Of a stretch of DNA of 64,000 nucleotides, positions 10,363 to 22,229 are shown one piece after another. How positions within the stretch are numbered: position 1 is the stretch's first letter; each line of letters begins with the position of its first letter. The stretch comes from Aphrophora alni (Eukaryota > Arthropoda > Insecta > Hemiptera > Aphrophoridae): NCBI GenBank assembly GCA_963513935.1, contig OY740765.1, positions 117,805,362 to 117,869,361 of the forward strand. Direction: 5' to 3'. Under the pieces are notes generated by a model. The model was given only the letters and a program-made list of their open reading frames with translations, did not search any database and was not told where the DNA came from. Made by a program: the position numbers and the translations under genes.

Positions 10363-12930
10363 TGAGGCGGTTTGGAAAAAGCCAAAAGCCTCAAGCCAAT
10401 TTAAAACAAGTTAAATTCCCGCGATAAAGCGATGTAGATGAGAGACGAGGGGGGACTGTGACGTCACGGCAACAGGGGTTGAACACTGCATGTTGGATCG
10501 TGTACAGTCGTTCTGTCTTGTCTCTTATTTTATTAAAATACTAAATTATTAAAATAAATTAATGTTCAGTAGAATCAACCGATTAAGAATATCGAAAAAT
10601 AAATTTAAAAGAAATTAAAACAAAAAAGTTATTCAAGTTTTTATAGGGGCTCAAAAACCTAAAATTTGGAAAAAACTTAAATTCAAAATTCAAAAAACGT
10701 AGAGTCATAACTCAAAGGGGAACTAATAATAATCATAAATAAAAAATATGAATTAATAATAATTAACAGGTGAGAATGGACTTAGAAAGTCATTCTTGGG
10801 GAGTTTTTTGGAATTTTTGAGTTGAAGGGGGGATCATTTAAAAAATAATAATAAGTACTATTGTAGAGACCACAATAGGGCACAATAATAAGTACTTAGA
10901 ATCAAATTTGAAAATAAAATAAGGGCGATATAATAATAACAAAACGTAAAACTTCAAAGCCCAAAAGCGGGTAAATAAAACGTTAAAAGGGTAAAGTAAC
11001 ATGATAATTATATGTATCTAGCCTGTAAAATTGTAACACACCAAAGCAGAAGTAATAATACATAATGGGGGGGTTTTTATGAACATAAACTCATACGACA
11101 CAAATTTAAGGACTTCAAAGGCGAATAACTCAACAACCAAACGAGTTATGTAAAAAGTAAAAACATAGTATTTCGTCGTAGTAGAAGAGGAACAAGATTT
11201 CGTCAAAAGAATTTTGAGAAAGGACTTATCTCAAAATTTGAAAAGAGGAAAAATCAAGTTTAGGGAAAAGGGCGATAACTCGCGAACGAAGCGTAGTAGA
11301 GCGATGAATCAAGTTCCACAAGACCCACAAGATGGAAAGGAAGAAGAATCCGAAAGGAACTTTAAAATCGGTTCGAGCGTTCGAAAGTTACAGCGAGTTG
11401 AACGAAAAAACGTCAAAAGTAGAGATTTTCATGCAAAAACATGAAAAGTGGCGCGCGCATCTTCAAGCTGAGTCTAAAGTCGGAAACATCATACTGCCAA
11501 CATGGATCAAAGATAACGTTAAAGAAAAAATACTATAAATTATTAATTAAAAGGTGTTTTAATTAATAATTAAGGAAGAAAACTATTCATTAGTCAAGAA
11601 ATAGGACTAATAAAACATATGGTGTAAATATTTCAGACCAAAAGGGCCTGAAAACACATAATATATGGAAAATACCTTTTTCCCAAAAAGGGAGAAAAAT
11701 TGGCTCCAGAAAAGTGGATTAATTCCCACTGACAGGGAGACCGAGATTTAATCGTCGAAAGACGGTTACTTTTGATTTGGAATCGACGCGAATAAGACGT
11801 TTCTTCTGCAACCGACTGTGAGCTGAGAGGAAGAATCAACTGTCACTCTACTAATTGGACTTAGAATAATTTCAACTTTAATCGATCTTCAAGGCGACTT
11901 AGAAGAATTCGATACCAGCATTCAACTACATAGCAGCTTACAGAGTCTGGATAGAAAACATCACATCACCATCATCCTAATAATACAACAAATTCCAAAT
12001 CCAACTAGAACTTCTATTAAAGTGTGAAGGTATCTTATACTTAAGGAATAATTCGCAAATATTAACTTCTTTTCAAATATAACGTCATTAGGGGAATTGT
12101 TACAAATTAAATTCATCTTAAACCTCTGCTTTGGTGTTGATAATAATTAATAATTTAAATACGACTTTTTCAGTACAGGAAAAACTGTTTGTGGTTCTGT
12201 CTGGAAAGTCAAGCGCTTTTATTTTGTTTAATATATAGATAATATTACATTAATTAATGTTGTCAAATAAATAAATAGTTGTGTTATTGTTCAACTAAAT
12301 TGTTTTGTGTGATTAAAAAAGTTTTGAATATAAAATTTTTCTGTGCAAAAGAGGAAATAATATACAAATAATTCATTTCTAAATTTTGTTGTGTTTTTAA
12401 TATAAATCCATTCTGTGTATGCTATTAACTTTGTTTTAACATGAATTTTATATATGTGCTCTGGTAATATAATTTGAAAATTTTAAAAGTTATCATCAGA
12501 ACTTAAGAGCCGATTTCTCCCAAAAGGCACGACCTTGGAGAGAGAGAGAGTTAATCTTAAAAGAGTTAAATAATCGAGCATTGAGATAAAATTCAGGGAA
12601 TTTTGCGTTAATTAAAATTTAGTAAGTTTATGAGGACAAGCTCATACTTATTAGAGCCAAGAGTTGCAAAATCTTTGATTTAAAAAAGTAAAAGTGAGCA
12701 TCTTGGCCTTGCCCGCGCCTGCTCTGAAAAGAAAGGTGGTTCGCCCAGTCGGTGGTGATCGTACAGCGAGTTTAAGAGTTCGTGATAATAGTGTTCCAAA
12801 AAAGGGAACAAGAATCTTAAACTCGTCGAAGTCAAAGGGAGACGCAGCGTGGCGAGTGGCGTTCCAACGTGGGGCAAGAAGAACCCTACTCGAACACACT
12901 AACTAACGCAGAGAGGAGCGTAGGGTGGCA
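10363..12930 (+). repeat. 3' LTR of Gypsy element 1
   Basis: 2568-bp copy of 1121-3688. The visible differences are at 12854 and 12924. It ends in CA at 12930 and the GT repeat resumes at once. Confidence 0.97.
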
Positions 12931-12956
12931 GTGTGTGTGTAGGTTTGTGTATGTGT

Positions 12957-13018
<62 letters not shown>
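12931..13018. repeat. (GT)n tract between element 1 and the solo LTR
   Basis: 88 bp of GT repeat with a few interruptions (AGG, TATG), ending in GTAT. It is read as a remnant of the same microsatellite that borders all three LTR insertions. Confidence 0.9.
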
Positions 13019-15400
13019 TGCAACGGTTTAATTGAACCGCCTGCAAGGAGCAATTTTGGAAAAGAGCTAAATTCCAAAATTTCAATTAAATCAAATAATA
13101 ATTGTAGAAATGACAAAAACATTTCTAAATATAAAATAACACATGTAAAGTTAAAGGGAATATGTAAGTTAGCCAAGCCAAGGTCACGCGCCTTGACAGG
13201 AAATATTTAGCGTTCCGGATTGAACAGGAATTCGTCCATATGTTTCTAATGCAAAAAACATCAAAATCCGAAAACTTAAATTAAAATGATATAATCGTGT
13301 AGAGCTAGGAAAACCTAATAATAAATAATAAGAGAATAAACTCGTCAAATTAAATAATAAAAAAGTTATAGCCATAATAAAACGTCATAAAACATAAAAA
13401 ACCCTTAAAATAAAGAAATTCCAAAATCTAATAATAACAACGCATAACCATAATATAAACTAGAAATAAATAAGACTCGAAATCAAAATTTAATAAAAGA
13501 CCATAAAGTAATTAAATAATAAATAACCAAAAATGCAGAAAGTACCGTAACTTGTGAAACCCAGAAGCGAGGAAGAAGAGGAAAGCAGTTTTGGAACTTT
13601 CAGCATCAGAGGAACAACTTACAAAAAGAAGATTTTCAAAATTTCCAAAATTGGAAAAACTAAATTTTGAAAACTTACGAAATTTTCAAATCTCCGTAAA
13701 AGTAAAAATATACGTCGTATCGCTACAAATGAAGATGGAAAATCATCAGGAAAAGAAGGGCTTCAAAATGAAATCACCCAGAAGAAGATCGAGCGAAGCG
13801 AACGGGATATATGAAGAAAAGAAGAATTCGCAAGTAAAAAATTATAAATTTCAGGAATCAACTTGTCTTGAACGTCGTGCGCAGAGTAGGCAGTAGACGC
13901 ATGGAGAGGGAAAGTTACCAACTTCAACACAAATCCACCATAAGAAATTAAACTAATTATAACAAATAATAATAGGAATAGATAATTTAAAATGAAAAAA
14001 ATAGACAAACAATAGAAGAATAAGCCAAGGAGAGTTCATCGTAGTGCAAAAAAATAAATAAAATTAATTAAATTGTGAAATAAAACAGTAACAATAATCA
14101 GTGAAGGTTGGCCACACTGAAAGGCCTAAAATTCGACGAGTTAACTTTCTTCAAGTTAATTCGACAGTCTCGTTTAGTACCAGCTCCAGGGAAGTCTTCT
14201 AATAGCAGCTCCAGGAAAGATCACCAACTTTACTCAAGTCTGAACAGGAAATCGTCGTGGAAAATATTGTCAACGCTCTGTACTTCGCCAGGTTAATAAC
14301 GGTGCCTACAGAAAGGATCGGCCTTGCAGGAGACAACGTGACATCCTACAACAGCTTAGTAGAAGAGATCTTCACTACGGACTCCGGCAAACATTCTTCT
14401 AGAACTTGTCGTCATCAACAGATTCTTCGAGAACTGGACTTCGAGATATTCTAGACAACTCTCAGAAAACATCTCCAAGATCCTCTAACACTCTCAGAAT
14501 CAGGACGAGCGGACTTGTGCACTCCACAAAACAAGGTACTGCATAAATCAAGCTTTTTTAATAAATAAAATAATTTTTTAATAAACTTGAATTACGTCCA
14601 AAATTATTAAACTCAATAAAGTTAAATAATAACATTTTAAAGACAAAGTAAAGTCAAAATAAAGCCAATTTTAAATTCATTCAAATAAAGAGATATAAAA
14701 TACAATAAAATTCGAGTCCAATAATAAAGCAATCAAGTAACAGGTTGGAAAGGAATAAATAATAGGATTCATATTTATGTGTATTAGAATAAGAATATAA
14801 TTTGTTAGTTTTAGTTAATGTTAAAATTGTTTAATATAGTAGATTTTCAGTTTGTTAAAAGAGAAAGCATTTAATATAAATTGTCAGAAAAGGCGACATT
14901 AATTGTTGTAAGAGATTCGAAAGAAATCCATTGTTTCTCAAAATAAAAATTAAATTGTAGACTTTTAAATAAATTTGTTAAATTTCACTGTTGAATATTT
15001 TAATTAAAACTAACCCATTCAAAGAAACTCATTACATTAGAAAGAAGAAAAAGTAAGTGCTCACCAAGTATAAAGTTAAAAATTCAAAAAAGAGCAAATT
15101 TTGGTGTTAATGAATTAAAGAGCTCCAAAGGGCACACCCTTTGAAAAAGAGTCTGGAGTTTTAAGAAAGGTAAGCTAGTATAAGAAGTGAATATATTAAT
15201 ATAGTAAAATTTCCTGTGTTAGCATAAGTTGATTAAAATAAATTATTCTTGTGTGACATAAGAATCAAGAGCCTTATCAAAACTATTAAACTGTGAAGGA
15301 ATCACTCTCTATATCGCGGTGTTTAGTTGGGGTAGGGTCTTGCAAGCGTCCCCGTGAGCGTCCGTCTGTCTGGTAAAAAAAAAAGGGGGGGTGCGTTGCA
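13019..15400 (+). mobile_element. Solo LTR of a third Gypsy family
   Basis: A 2382-bp segment starting TGCAACGG and ending GCGTTGCA, flanked by GTAT on the left (13015-13018) and GTAT on the right (15401-15404), a clean 4-bp target duplication. Length, TG...CA ends, target and general layout match the 2.57-kb LTRs on either side. The bulk sequence is divergent, with only local likeness such as a CAAAAGGCAC / AAAGGGCACA motif near the 3' part. No gag, pol, primer site or second LTR exists, so it is best read as a solo LTR left by LTR-LTR recombination. The small open frames inside (for example 13591-13896) are not called. Strand follows the TG...CA layout and the weak likeness to its neighbours. 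Confidence 0.75.
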
Positions 15401-15442
15401 GTATGTGTGAAGGTGTGTGTAGGTGTGTGTGTGTGTGTGTGT
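15401..15442. repeat. (GT)n tract between the solo LTR and element 2
   Basis: 42 bp: GTATGTGTGAAGG followed by GT repeats. The last four bases before the next LTR are GTGT. Confidence 0.9.
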
Positions 15443-18008
15443 TGCGACGGTTTGGAAAAAGCCAAACGTCTCAAGTCCATTTAAAACAAGTTAAATTGCC
15501 GCGCTAAACCTTGTAGAGTGGGGACGAGGTGGGGCGATGACGTCACGCCAGTTCGAGAGCAAACTTGCTTGTTCGGACGTGAAAAGTCAAACTGCCTTAG
15601 TTCTTATTTTATTAAGAAACTAAATTATTAATATAAATAAATATTCAGTAGAGTCAACCGACCAATAATATCAACAAATAAATTTAAAATCACATAAAAC
15701 AAAAAAGTTATTCAAGTTTTTAGAAGGGCTCAAAAACCTAAAATTTGGAAGAAGAATAAATTCAAAATTCAAAAATCGTAGAGTCATAACCAAGTGGGGA
15801 AGTAACAATAATCACAAATAAAAAATAAGTAATAATAATAATTAACAGGTGAGAATGGACTTAGAAAGTCATTCTTGGGGAGTTTTTTGGAATTTTTGAG
15901 TTGAAGGGGGGATCATTTAAAAAATAATAATAAGTACTATTGTAGAGACCACAATAGGGCACAATAATAGGTACTTAGAATCAAATTTGAAAAAAAAAAT
16001 AAGGGAGATATAATAATTACAAAACGTAAAACTTCAAAGCCCAAAAGCGGGTAAAATAAACGTTAAAGGGGTAAAGTAACATGATAATTATATGTATTTC
16101 GTATGTAAAATGGTAACACACCAAAGCAGAAGTAATAATATATAATGGGGGGGTTTTTATGAACATAAACTCATACGACACAAACTTAAGGACTTCAAAG
16201 GCGAATAACTCGACAACCAAACGAGTTATGGGAAAAGTACAAACATAGTTTTTCGTCGTAGTAGAAGAGGAACAAGATTTCGTCAAAAGAATTTTGAGAA
16301 AGGACTTATCTCAAAATTTGAAAAGGGGAAAAATCAGACTTCGGGAAAAGGGCGATAACTCGCGAACGAAGCGTAGTAGAGCGATGAATCAAGTTCCACA
16401 AGACCCACAAGATGGAAAGGAAGAAGAATCCGAAAGGAACTTTAAAATCGGTTCGAGCGTTCGAAAGTTATAGCGAGTTGAACGAAAAAACGTCAAAAGT
16501 AGAGATTTTCATGCAAAAACATGAAAAGTTGCGCGCGCATCCTCAAGCAGAGTCTAAAGTCAGAATCATCATGTTGCCAACATGGATCAAAGATAACGTT
16601 AAAGAAAAAATACTATAAATTATTAATTAAAAGGTGTTTTAATTAATAATTAAGGAAGAAAACTATTCATTAGTCAAAAAATAGGACTAATAAAACATAT
16701 AGTGTAAATATTTCAGACCAAAAGGGCCTGAAAACACATAATATATGGAAAATACCTTTTTCCCAAAAAGGGAGGAAAATTGGCTCCAGAAAAGTGGATT
16801 AATTCCCACTGACAGGGAGACCGAGATTTAACCGTCGAAAGACGATTACTTTTGATTTGGAATCGACGCTTAAAGGACGTTTCTTCTGCAACCGACTCTG
16901 AGCTGAGAGGAAGATTCAACTGTCACTCTACTAATTGGACTTAGAATAATTTCAACTTTAATCGATCTTCAAGGCGACTTAGAAGAATTCGAGACCAGCA
17001 TTCAACTACATAGCAGCTTACAGACTCTGGATAGAAAACATCACATCACCATCATCCTAATAATACAACAAATTCCAAATCCAACTAGAACTTCTATTAA
17101 AGTGTGAAGGTATCTTATACTTAAGGAATAATTCGCAAATTTTAACTTCTTTTCAAATATAACGTCATTAGGGGAATTATTAAAAATTAAATTCATTTTT
17201 AAACCTCTGCTTTGGTGTTGAAAATTATTAAATAAATTAAATACGACTTTTTCAGTACAGGAAAAACTGTTTGTGGTTCTGTCTGAAAAGTCAAGCGCTT
17301 TTATTTTTGTTTAATATATAGATAATATTACATTAATTAATGTTGTTAAATAAATAAATAGTTGTGTTATTGTTCAATTAAATTGTTTTGTGTGATTAAA
17401 AAAGTTTTGAATATAAAATTTTTCTGTGCAAAAGAGGAAATAATATACAAATAATTCATTTCTAAATTTTGTTGTGTTTTTAATATATATCCATTCTGTG
17501 TATGCTATTAACCTTGTTTTAACATAAATTTTATATATGTGCTCTGGTAATATGATTTGAAAATTTTAAAAGTTATCATCAGAACTTAAGAGCCGATTTC
17601 TCCCAAAAGGCACGACCTTGGAGAGAGAGAGAGTTAATCTTAAAAGAGTTAAATAATCAAGCATTGAGATAAAATTCAGGGAATTTTGCGTTAATTAAGA
17701 TTTGGTAAGTTTATGAGGACAAGCTCATACTTATTAGAGCCAAGAGTTGCAAAATCTTTGATTTAAAAAAGTAAAAGTGAGCACTTTGGCCTTGCCCGCG
17801 CTTGCTCCGAAAAGAAAGGTGGTTCGCCCAGTCGGTGGTGATCGTACAGCGAGTTTAAGAGTTCGTGATAATAGTGTTCCAAAAAAGGGAACAAGAATCT
17901 TAAATTCGTGAAGTCAGAAAGAGGCGCAGCGTGGCTAGTGGCGTTCCAACGTGGGGCAAGAAGAACCCTACTCGAACACACTAACGCACGACGAGCCGTA
18001 GCGTGGCA
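15443..18008 (+). repeat. 5' LTR of Gypsy element 2
   Basis: Starts TGCGACGG, ends GTGGCA, and pairs with 22230-24796. Its first ~400 bp are clearly different from element 1's LTR, while the remainder from AACAGGTGAGAATGG (15844) on is nearly the same. The CRE-like site is at 15538-15545. Confidence 0.95.
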
Positions 18009-18010
18009 AG

Positions 18011-18036
18011 TGGCGCCCAATAGCGTGGAGCACGAA
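18011..18036 (+). promoter_or_regulatory. Primer-binding site of element 2
   Basis: TGGCGCCCAA-TAG-CGTGGAGC: the same Lys-type site with the same 3-base insertion as element 1, plus one G-to-A change. Confidence 0.7.
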
Positions 18037-18280
18037 AAAGCAAAGTTTTGGAACAAATTTTCAAAATTTTGAATTTTTTAGTGTTTCATACGAACGAGAA
18101 TATCTTAAGTTCTGATATAATTTATATGTACATGTGTGTTAGTAATAAGTTGTGCTGGTAATTACAACGACAAATATACTAAATTGCAAGAATAATAATA
18201 ATTAAAAGTAGAGTCCAAATTAAACCGAAATTTAAATTTTTTAACTAATAAATAAAACCAAGTGAATAAGTGAAGTGAAA

Positions 18281-19702
18281 ATGGGACCAGCGAAAGATCC
18301 AGCAAAACAGGAGGTTTCAAAGGAACAGGAGACAGAAATGCAGAAAATGGTGAGGTACCTGAACCAAATGGAGGATAGAAGAAAGCAAGAGAGGGAACAG
18401 GACAAAGCGGAACAAGAGAGAAAAGAAAAGGAGAAGGAAGACAACGAACAAATAAGAAGAATAGAAGAAAGAATTGAGAAAAACAAGGAGAAAGAAGAGA
18501 TGGAGGCCAAGCAGATCCAAATGGAAGCCAGATGGATGAAGAGAGATGAAGAATTGGAAGCCAAAAGGAAGTAAGAAAAGGAGGAGATGGAGGCCAAGCA
18601 GAAACGAGAGAGAGAAGAATTGGAAGCAAGATGGAAGCAAGAAAGAGAAGAAGCAGAAGCCAAGAGAATAAAGAGAGAGGAAGAAATGGAGACAAAACGT
18701 ATCCAAAGGGAAGACGCACGTAAACAGGAAATAGGGAAATATATGGAGGAAATTAAGGAATCTATAGATAGTAATATGGCCGAAAATACGAGGCGAATAG
18801 AAACTTGTGAAGAAAAAGTGGAAGAGTGCGTAGGGGAAATTAAAAAAATGACGGACAGTTTAAAGGAACAGGGAAAGTCGACTATAGAAATTGGGGAGAA
18901 AGTTAAAAAATTAGAAGTTAAAATTAGGGAAGTTGCCAAAATTAAAGAAACCGGTGGTAATGCTAAAAATATAATTTATTTAGATAGGGCAAATTTAGAG
19001 TCAAAAACTATAGAATTTTGGGGAAATTCAAGAGATAATCCTGTTCAATTTTTGAAACAAATTGAGGAAGTGTTTCAAGAAATAAATCCAGTTATGGAAG
19101 AAAGTGATAAATTAAAAGTAGTGGAGAAAAAATTGAAAGGAGCTGCCATGGAGTGGTGGGAAATAATCAAGCGAGATACAGAAGAATATAGCCAGTTTCA
19201 ATTGTTATTTTTGGAGCATTATTGGGGTTATCAAACGCAACAAGTAGTTAGGAATCAGATAGAAAACCATAGATATAATCCTAACGGAAATATGAGTAGG
19301 GTCGATTATTTTTGTAAAATGGTGCGAAAGGCCGAATATTTGGAACCCAAAATTCCGGAAGAGTTCCTTATATACCAACTAATGAGGCATTTCGACCAGA
19401 AAGTTCAATTAGCGTGTATTGGAAGGGCTAGTGAGCATTTGGAGGACGCCATTAAATTTTTGAGGACAATAGAAAACGTAGACGGAATGACGAGAGAAAT
19501 TCGCCGACCAGATAGTTTCGAAAGGAGGGACGGACCACAAAGAGATCAAAATTTCAGGCAAAGGAATCAAGACTACTCAAAACCATCCCAAAACCCTAAC
19601 CCTCGATCCTATGGTCAAACCCAGAATAAACCTCAACCACAGATACCTCAAAACCCTGGTCCTTCAAACCAAAAATTCCCACCCAAGGTCACAAAAAACT
19701 AA
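18281..19702 (+). pseudogene. gag: Gag of element 2, nonsense-mutated
   Basis: Collinear with the element 1 gag from the ATG at 18281 to the TAA at 19700-19702. The CAA codon at position 98 is TAA here (18572-18574), inside the E/K-rich coiled coil, so the main product would be a 97-residue stub. The frame stays open after the stop, with a Met at 18587, and the capsid-like domain and Q/N/P-rich tail are kept with few changes. The slippery heptamer before the natural stop is intact. Loss of function is inferred from the single stop; a downstream re-start is possible but unproven. Confidence 0.88.
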
Positions 19703-21252
19703 AATACGAGATCTCAAGGCAAAATTTTTGGAAGAAAAAGGATAATACAAACGGAATTGAGATCGACGATAAAACCAAATTTAGCAAACATAAAAGGGGG
19801 GATCTGAAAATAAATAAAATTAAATTGGGGATTTTAAACACAGAAATTAAGGAAGATTTAATGGAGGAAAGAGATAATAAAATTTTAAATAGTGAAGCTT
19901 ACGAAAAATGTCCGGAAATAGGGATAGAAATCGAAAATATAAAAGTAAATATGTCCATTGACACCGGAGCTCAAATGTCCTGTGTTCAAGAGGATTTTTA
20001 TAAAAATATGCTTAAGAATAGGAACGATAAAATCTTGGAATTACCAGTTGTAAATACGGAAATGGTGACAGCGATAAAAAGCCAGCGACAGAAGATTAAA
20101 TTACAGGCATTATTGGAGATTAGAATAAATAACCAATCAATAAGAGGGGTATTTATGGTGGTACCAAAGCTGGAAAGCAAAATGATCATGGGTTGTGATT
20201 TAATGTGCAAATATCGAAGTCGAATTAATATGGAAAAGGGTTTCCTACAACTGGTAAAGGAAAATGAATTTATTGTTGTAGATTTTCTTAAAGAAAATAA
20301 ATTAAGATTGAGCAATAAAAACGCGCAGACCGAACATCAAAATGGCGGCGAAACCGGTAAAATGGTAGAGTCGTCAGCTGCAAATAAAGGAGGCTCAAAT
20401 TCGTACAAGCGAGTATCAGGGGCTTATACGTTGTCTACCAAAATGCCGGTAGACATAAAACCAAAAGCAAAGGACGTGTCTAGACTGAAATGTGACTATA
20501 CCGGAGGTGACAAAGAGTGTAAGAATAGGGTGAGCCAGTTTTTTGAAAAAATTAATGATAAAGTAGTGCTTAGAAAAGCGGAGAATAGGAGATTAAGATT
20601 GAGCAAAAGCGACGCGCAGACCGAACATCAAAATGGCGGCGAAACCGGTAAAATGGTAGAGTCGTCAGCTGCAAATAATGGAGGCTCAAATTCGTACAAG
20701 CGAGTATCAGGGGCTTATACGTTGTCTACCAAAATGCCGGTAGACATAAAACCAAAAGCAAAGGACGTGTCTAGACCGAGTAGTGACGAAACAGAAAGTG
20801 GTCAAAAGCGAAGAAGCAAGTTAAGTGCAAGGAATGAATCAACGAAGAGGAAAAATGCAAATTTTAATAATGATGAAGTGCTGTTAAAAGCGTGGGATAA
20901 AGGTAACCAATTAATTAATAAAGATGAAGGGCTGAAAGGAGCGGAGAATAAAGGAAATAAAAATGTGCCAAAGGCAACAATCGACGAAAATAATAAAATA
21001 ATAAATTACGATGAAAATTTGCAAAATAACTCCGAAAACGATTCAGAACTTACACAAAACAGATTCGACGCCAGAGACGGGAGAGAAAGGAGAGCTATAA
21101 TAACAATGGCGGATCCGGAAAGACAAAATGAACGAAATTTAAGGTATCGAAAGAAGAAAGTCAAGTTCAAAAATTATACGAAGTGTAAAATGAAAGAAAG
21201 GAGGCCCGAAGGGAAAGTAAGATTTAGATGTGAAGGACTTAGGAGATATTAA
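19699..21252 (+). pseudogene. pol: Truncated Pol of element 2: protease and linker only
   Basis: The -1 frame is open from the slippery site to a stop at 21252, about 517 residues. The aspartic protease is present: IDTGAQMSC with the catalytic D at 19960, and MIMGCDLM. A long hydrophilic linker follows, longer than in element 1 because a ~184-bp segment is present twice. After RYRKKKVKFK the sequence departs from element 1 and ends in an unrelated short tail. No RT, RNase H or integrase motif remains. The frame would still make Gag-protease if gag were read through. Confidence 0.88.
20302..20776 (+). repeat. Direct duplication in the protease-RT linker
   Basis: The segment at 20302-20485 recurs at 20593-20776 (period 291 bp, in frame). 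Both units encode TEHQNGGETGKMVESSAAN and KRVSGAYTLSTKMPVDIKPK. Unique sequence (LKCDYTGGDKECKNRVSQFF) lies between them. Element 1 has a single unit whose left edge matches the first copy and right edge the second. Confidence 0.85.
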
Positions 21253-22216
21253 TAGAAAGTAAGAAATTTCATGAATAAAATGTATAAGTTGTAATGTTTA
21301 AAAGTTGTAAAATGTAAAGTGTAGAAGCGAGTGAGCTAAAAGGGAAATAACGGACTCTCAGCTGATTAAAAGAAGGTAGCCTAGGTCAGTGAATAACAGG
21401 ATAAAGCTTCAATAAATTCCTAAGTGTACAAGGTCAGGAGAGTAGCGGTAACACGCATCTGCAGGCCGCACCTGAATAAACAAAGTATAGACGAGGAGGT
21501 GAAGGGGAGGACCGGACGTCAATCAACCAATATTGACAGACTGCTTGTCCAACAAATTAGCAGAGGGGATAGGAATGAATGGATGTTTAAATGTGTACTG
21601 TTTTGTTTTTATTAAAGGGAGATTTCCAATAGCATAAATAATTTTTTCTTTTTAACTACAATTAGGATAATAATCGTTGTAGTTACCAAGTACTTTATAT
21701 ATATGTAGGCATAGTTTTAAATTCAACCAAAGCAGATAAATAGAATCATATAAGACGAATTATTCCTTATATAAATGTAATATGTTTTGTGTGTGATAAT
21801 GTGTTTATTTACAGCAAGGACGTTTAGATGAAACGGCTGTAATGGACTAAAAGAACGGTTAAGCAAATTTGTATGTATACCATAATAAATAACATGTGTT
21901 TTGAATATATAAATATTATACTATCATGAATAAAATGTGTTTTGAATATATAAATATTATACTATAATGAATAAAATGTGTTTTGAGTATATCAATATAT
22001 GAAATGATGGAGGAGATGTTTTTTAGATATAAATAAATGTGTTTATATAAGTTGTTAGGTTAATATGTCAAACTTTATGTTGATGATTAATAGAGATGAT
22101 AAATAAATAGTTAATATGAAATGTGATATGTCGAAAAAGGGGTTTAATACTAAAATTTTAGTTTTTTTAAAAAATGAAAAATAGGAATTTTTCATTTTAA
22201 CCGAAAATTTTAGTTC
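21253..22216 (+). other. 3' untranslated region of element 2
   Basis: Non-coding counterpart of 9327-10349, with the pol deletion joint near 21262 and a shorter right half. No gene is seen. Confidence 0.8.
21894..21995 (+). repeat. 41-bp tandem repeat
   Basis: About 2.5 copies of a unit starting ATGTGTTTTGAATATATAAA at 21894, 21935 and 21976. Element 1 has one fewer unit at the matching place (~9947). Confidence 0.8.
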
Positions 22217-22226
22217 AAAGGGGGGA
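22217..22226 (+). promoter_or_regulatory. Polypurine tract of element 2
   Basis: AAAGGGGGGA lies three T residues before the 3' LTR at 22230, identical to element 1. Confidence 0.85.
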
Positions 22227-22229
22227 TTT

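Larger units (their letters stand above)
1121..12930 (+). mobile_element. Full-length Ty3/Gypsy LTR retrotransposon, element 1
   Basis: This is an 11,810-bp element: two 2568-bp LTRs, primer-binding site, gag, pol in the -1 frame, a ~1-kb 3' untranslated region and a polypurine tract. The Pol order protease, RT, RNase H, integrase is that of the Ty3/Gypsy (Metaviridae) group. There is no env and no chromodomain. The very long LTRs, Lys-type primer site and lack of env resemble the Osvaldo/Ulysses/Woot group of insect elements as I know it; this lineage call is inference and needs an RT tree. Both LTRs are TG...CA. I found two mismatches between them (3612 T against 12854 C, and 3682 C against 12924 G) and no indel, so insertion was recent. 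Both reading frames are open, so the copy may be autonomous. It sits in a GT microsatellite. Confidence 0.95.

Noticed and set aside
12869..13210. Open frames made of VC or TH dipeptide runs, also at 24549-25315
   Set aside because: They are translations of the GT/CA microsatellite.
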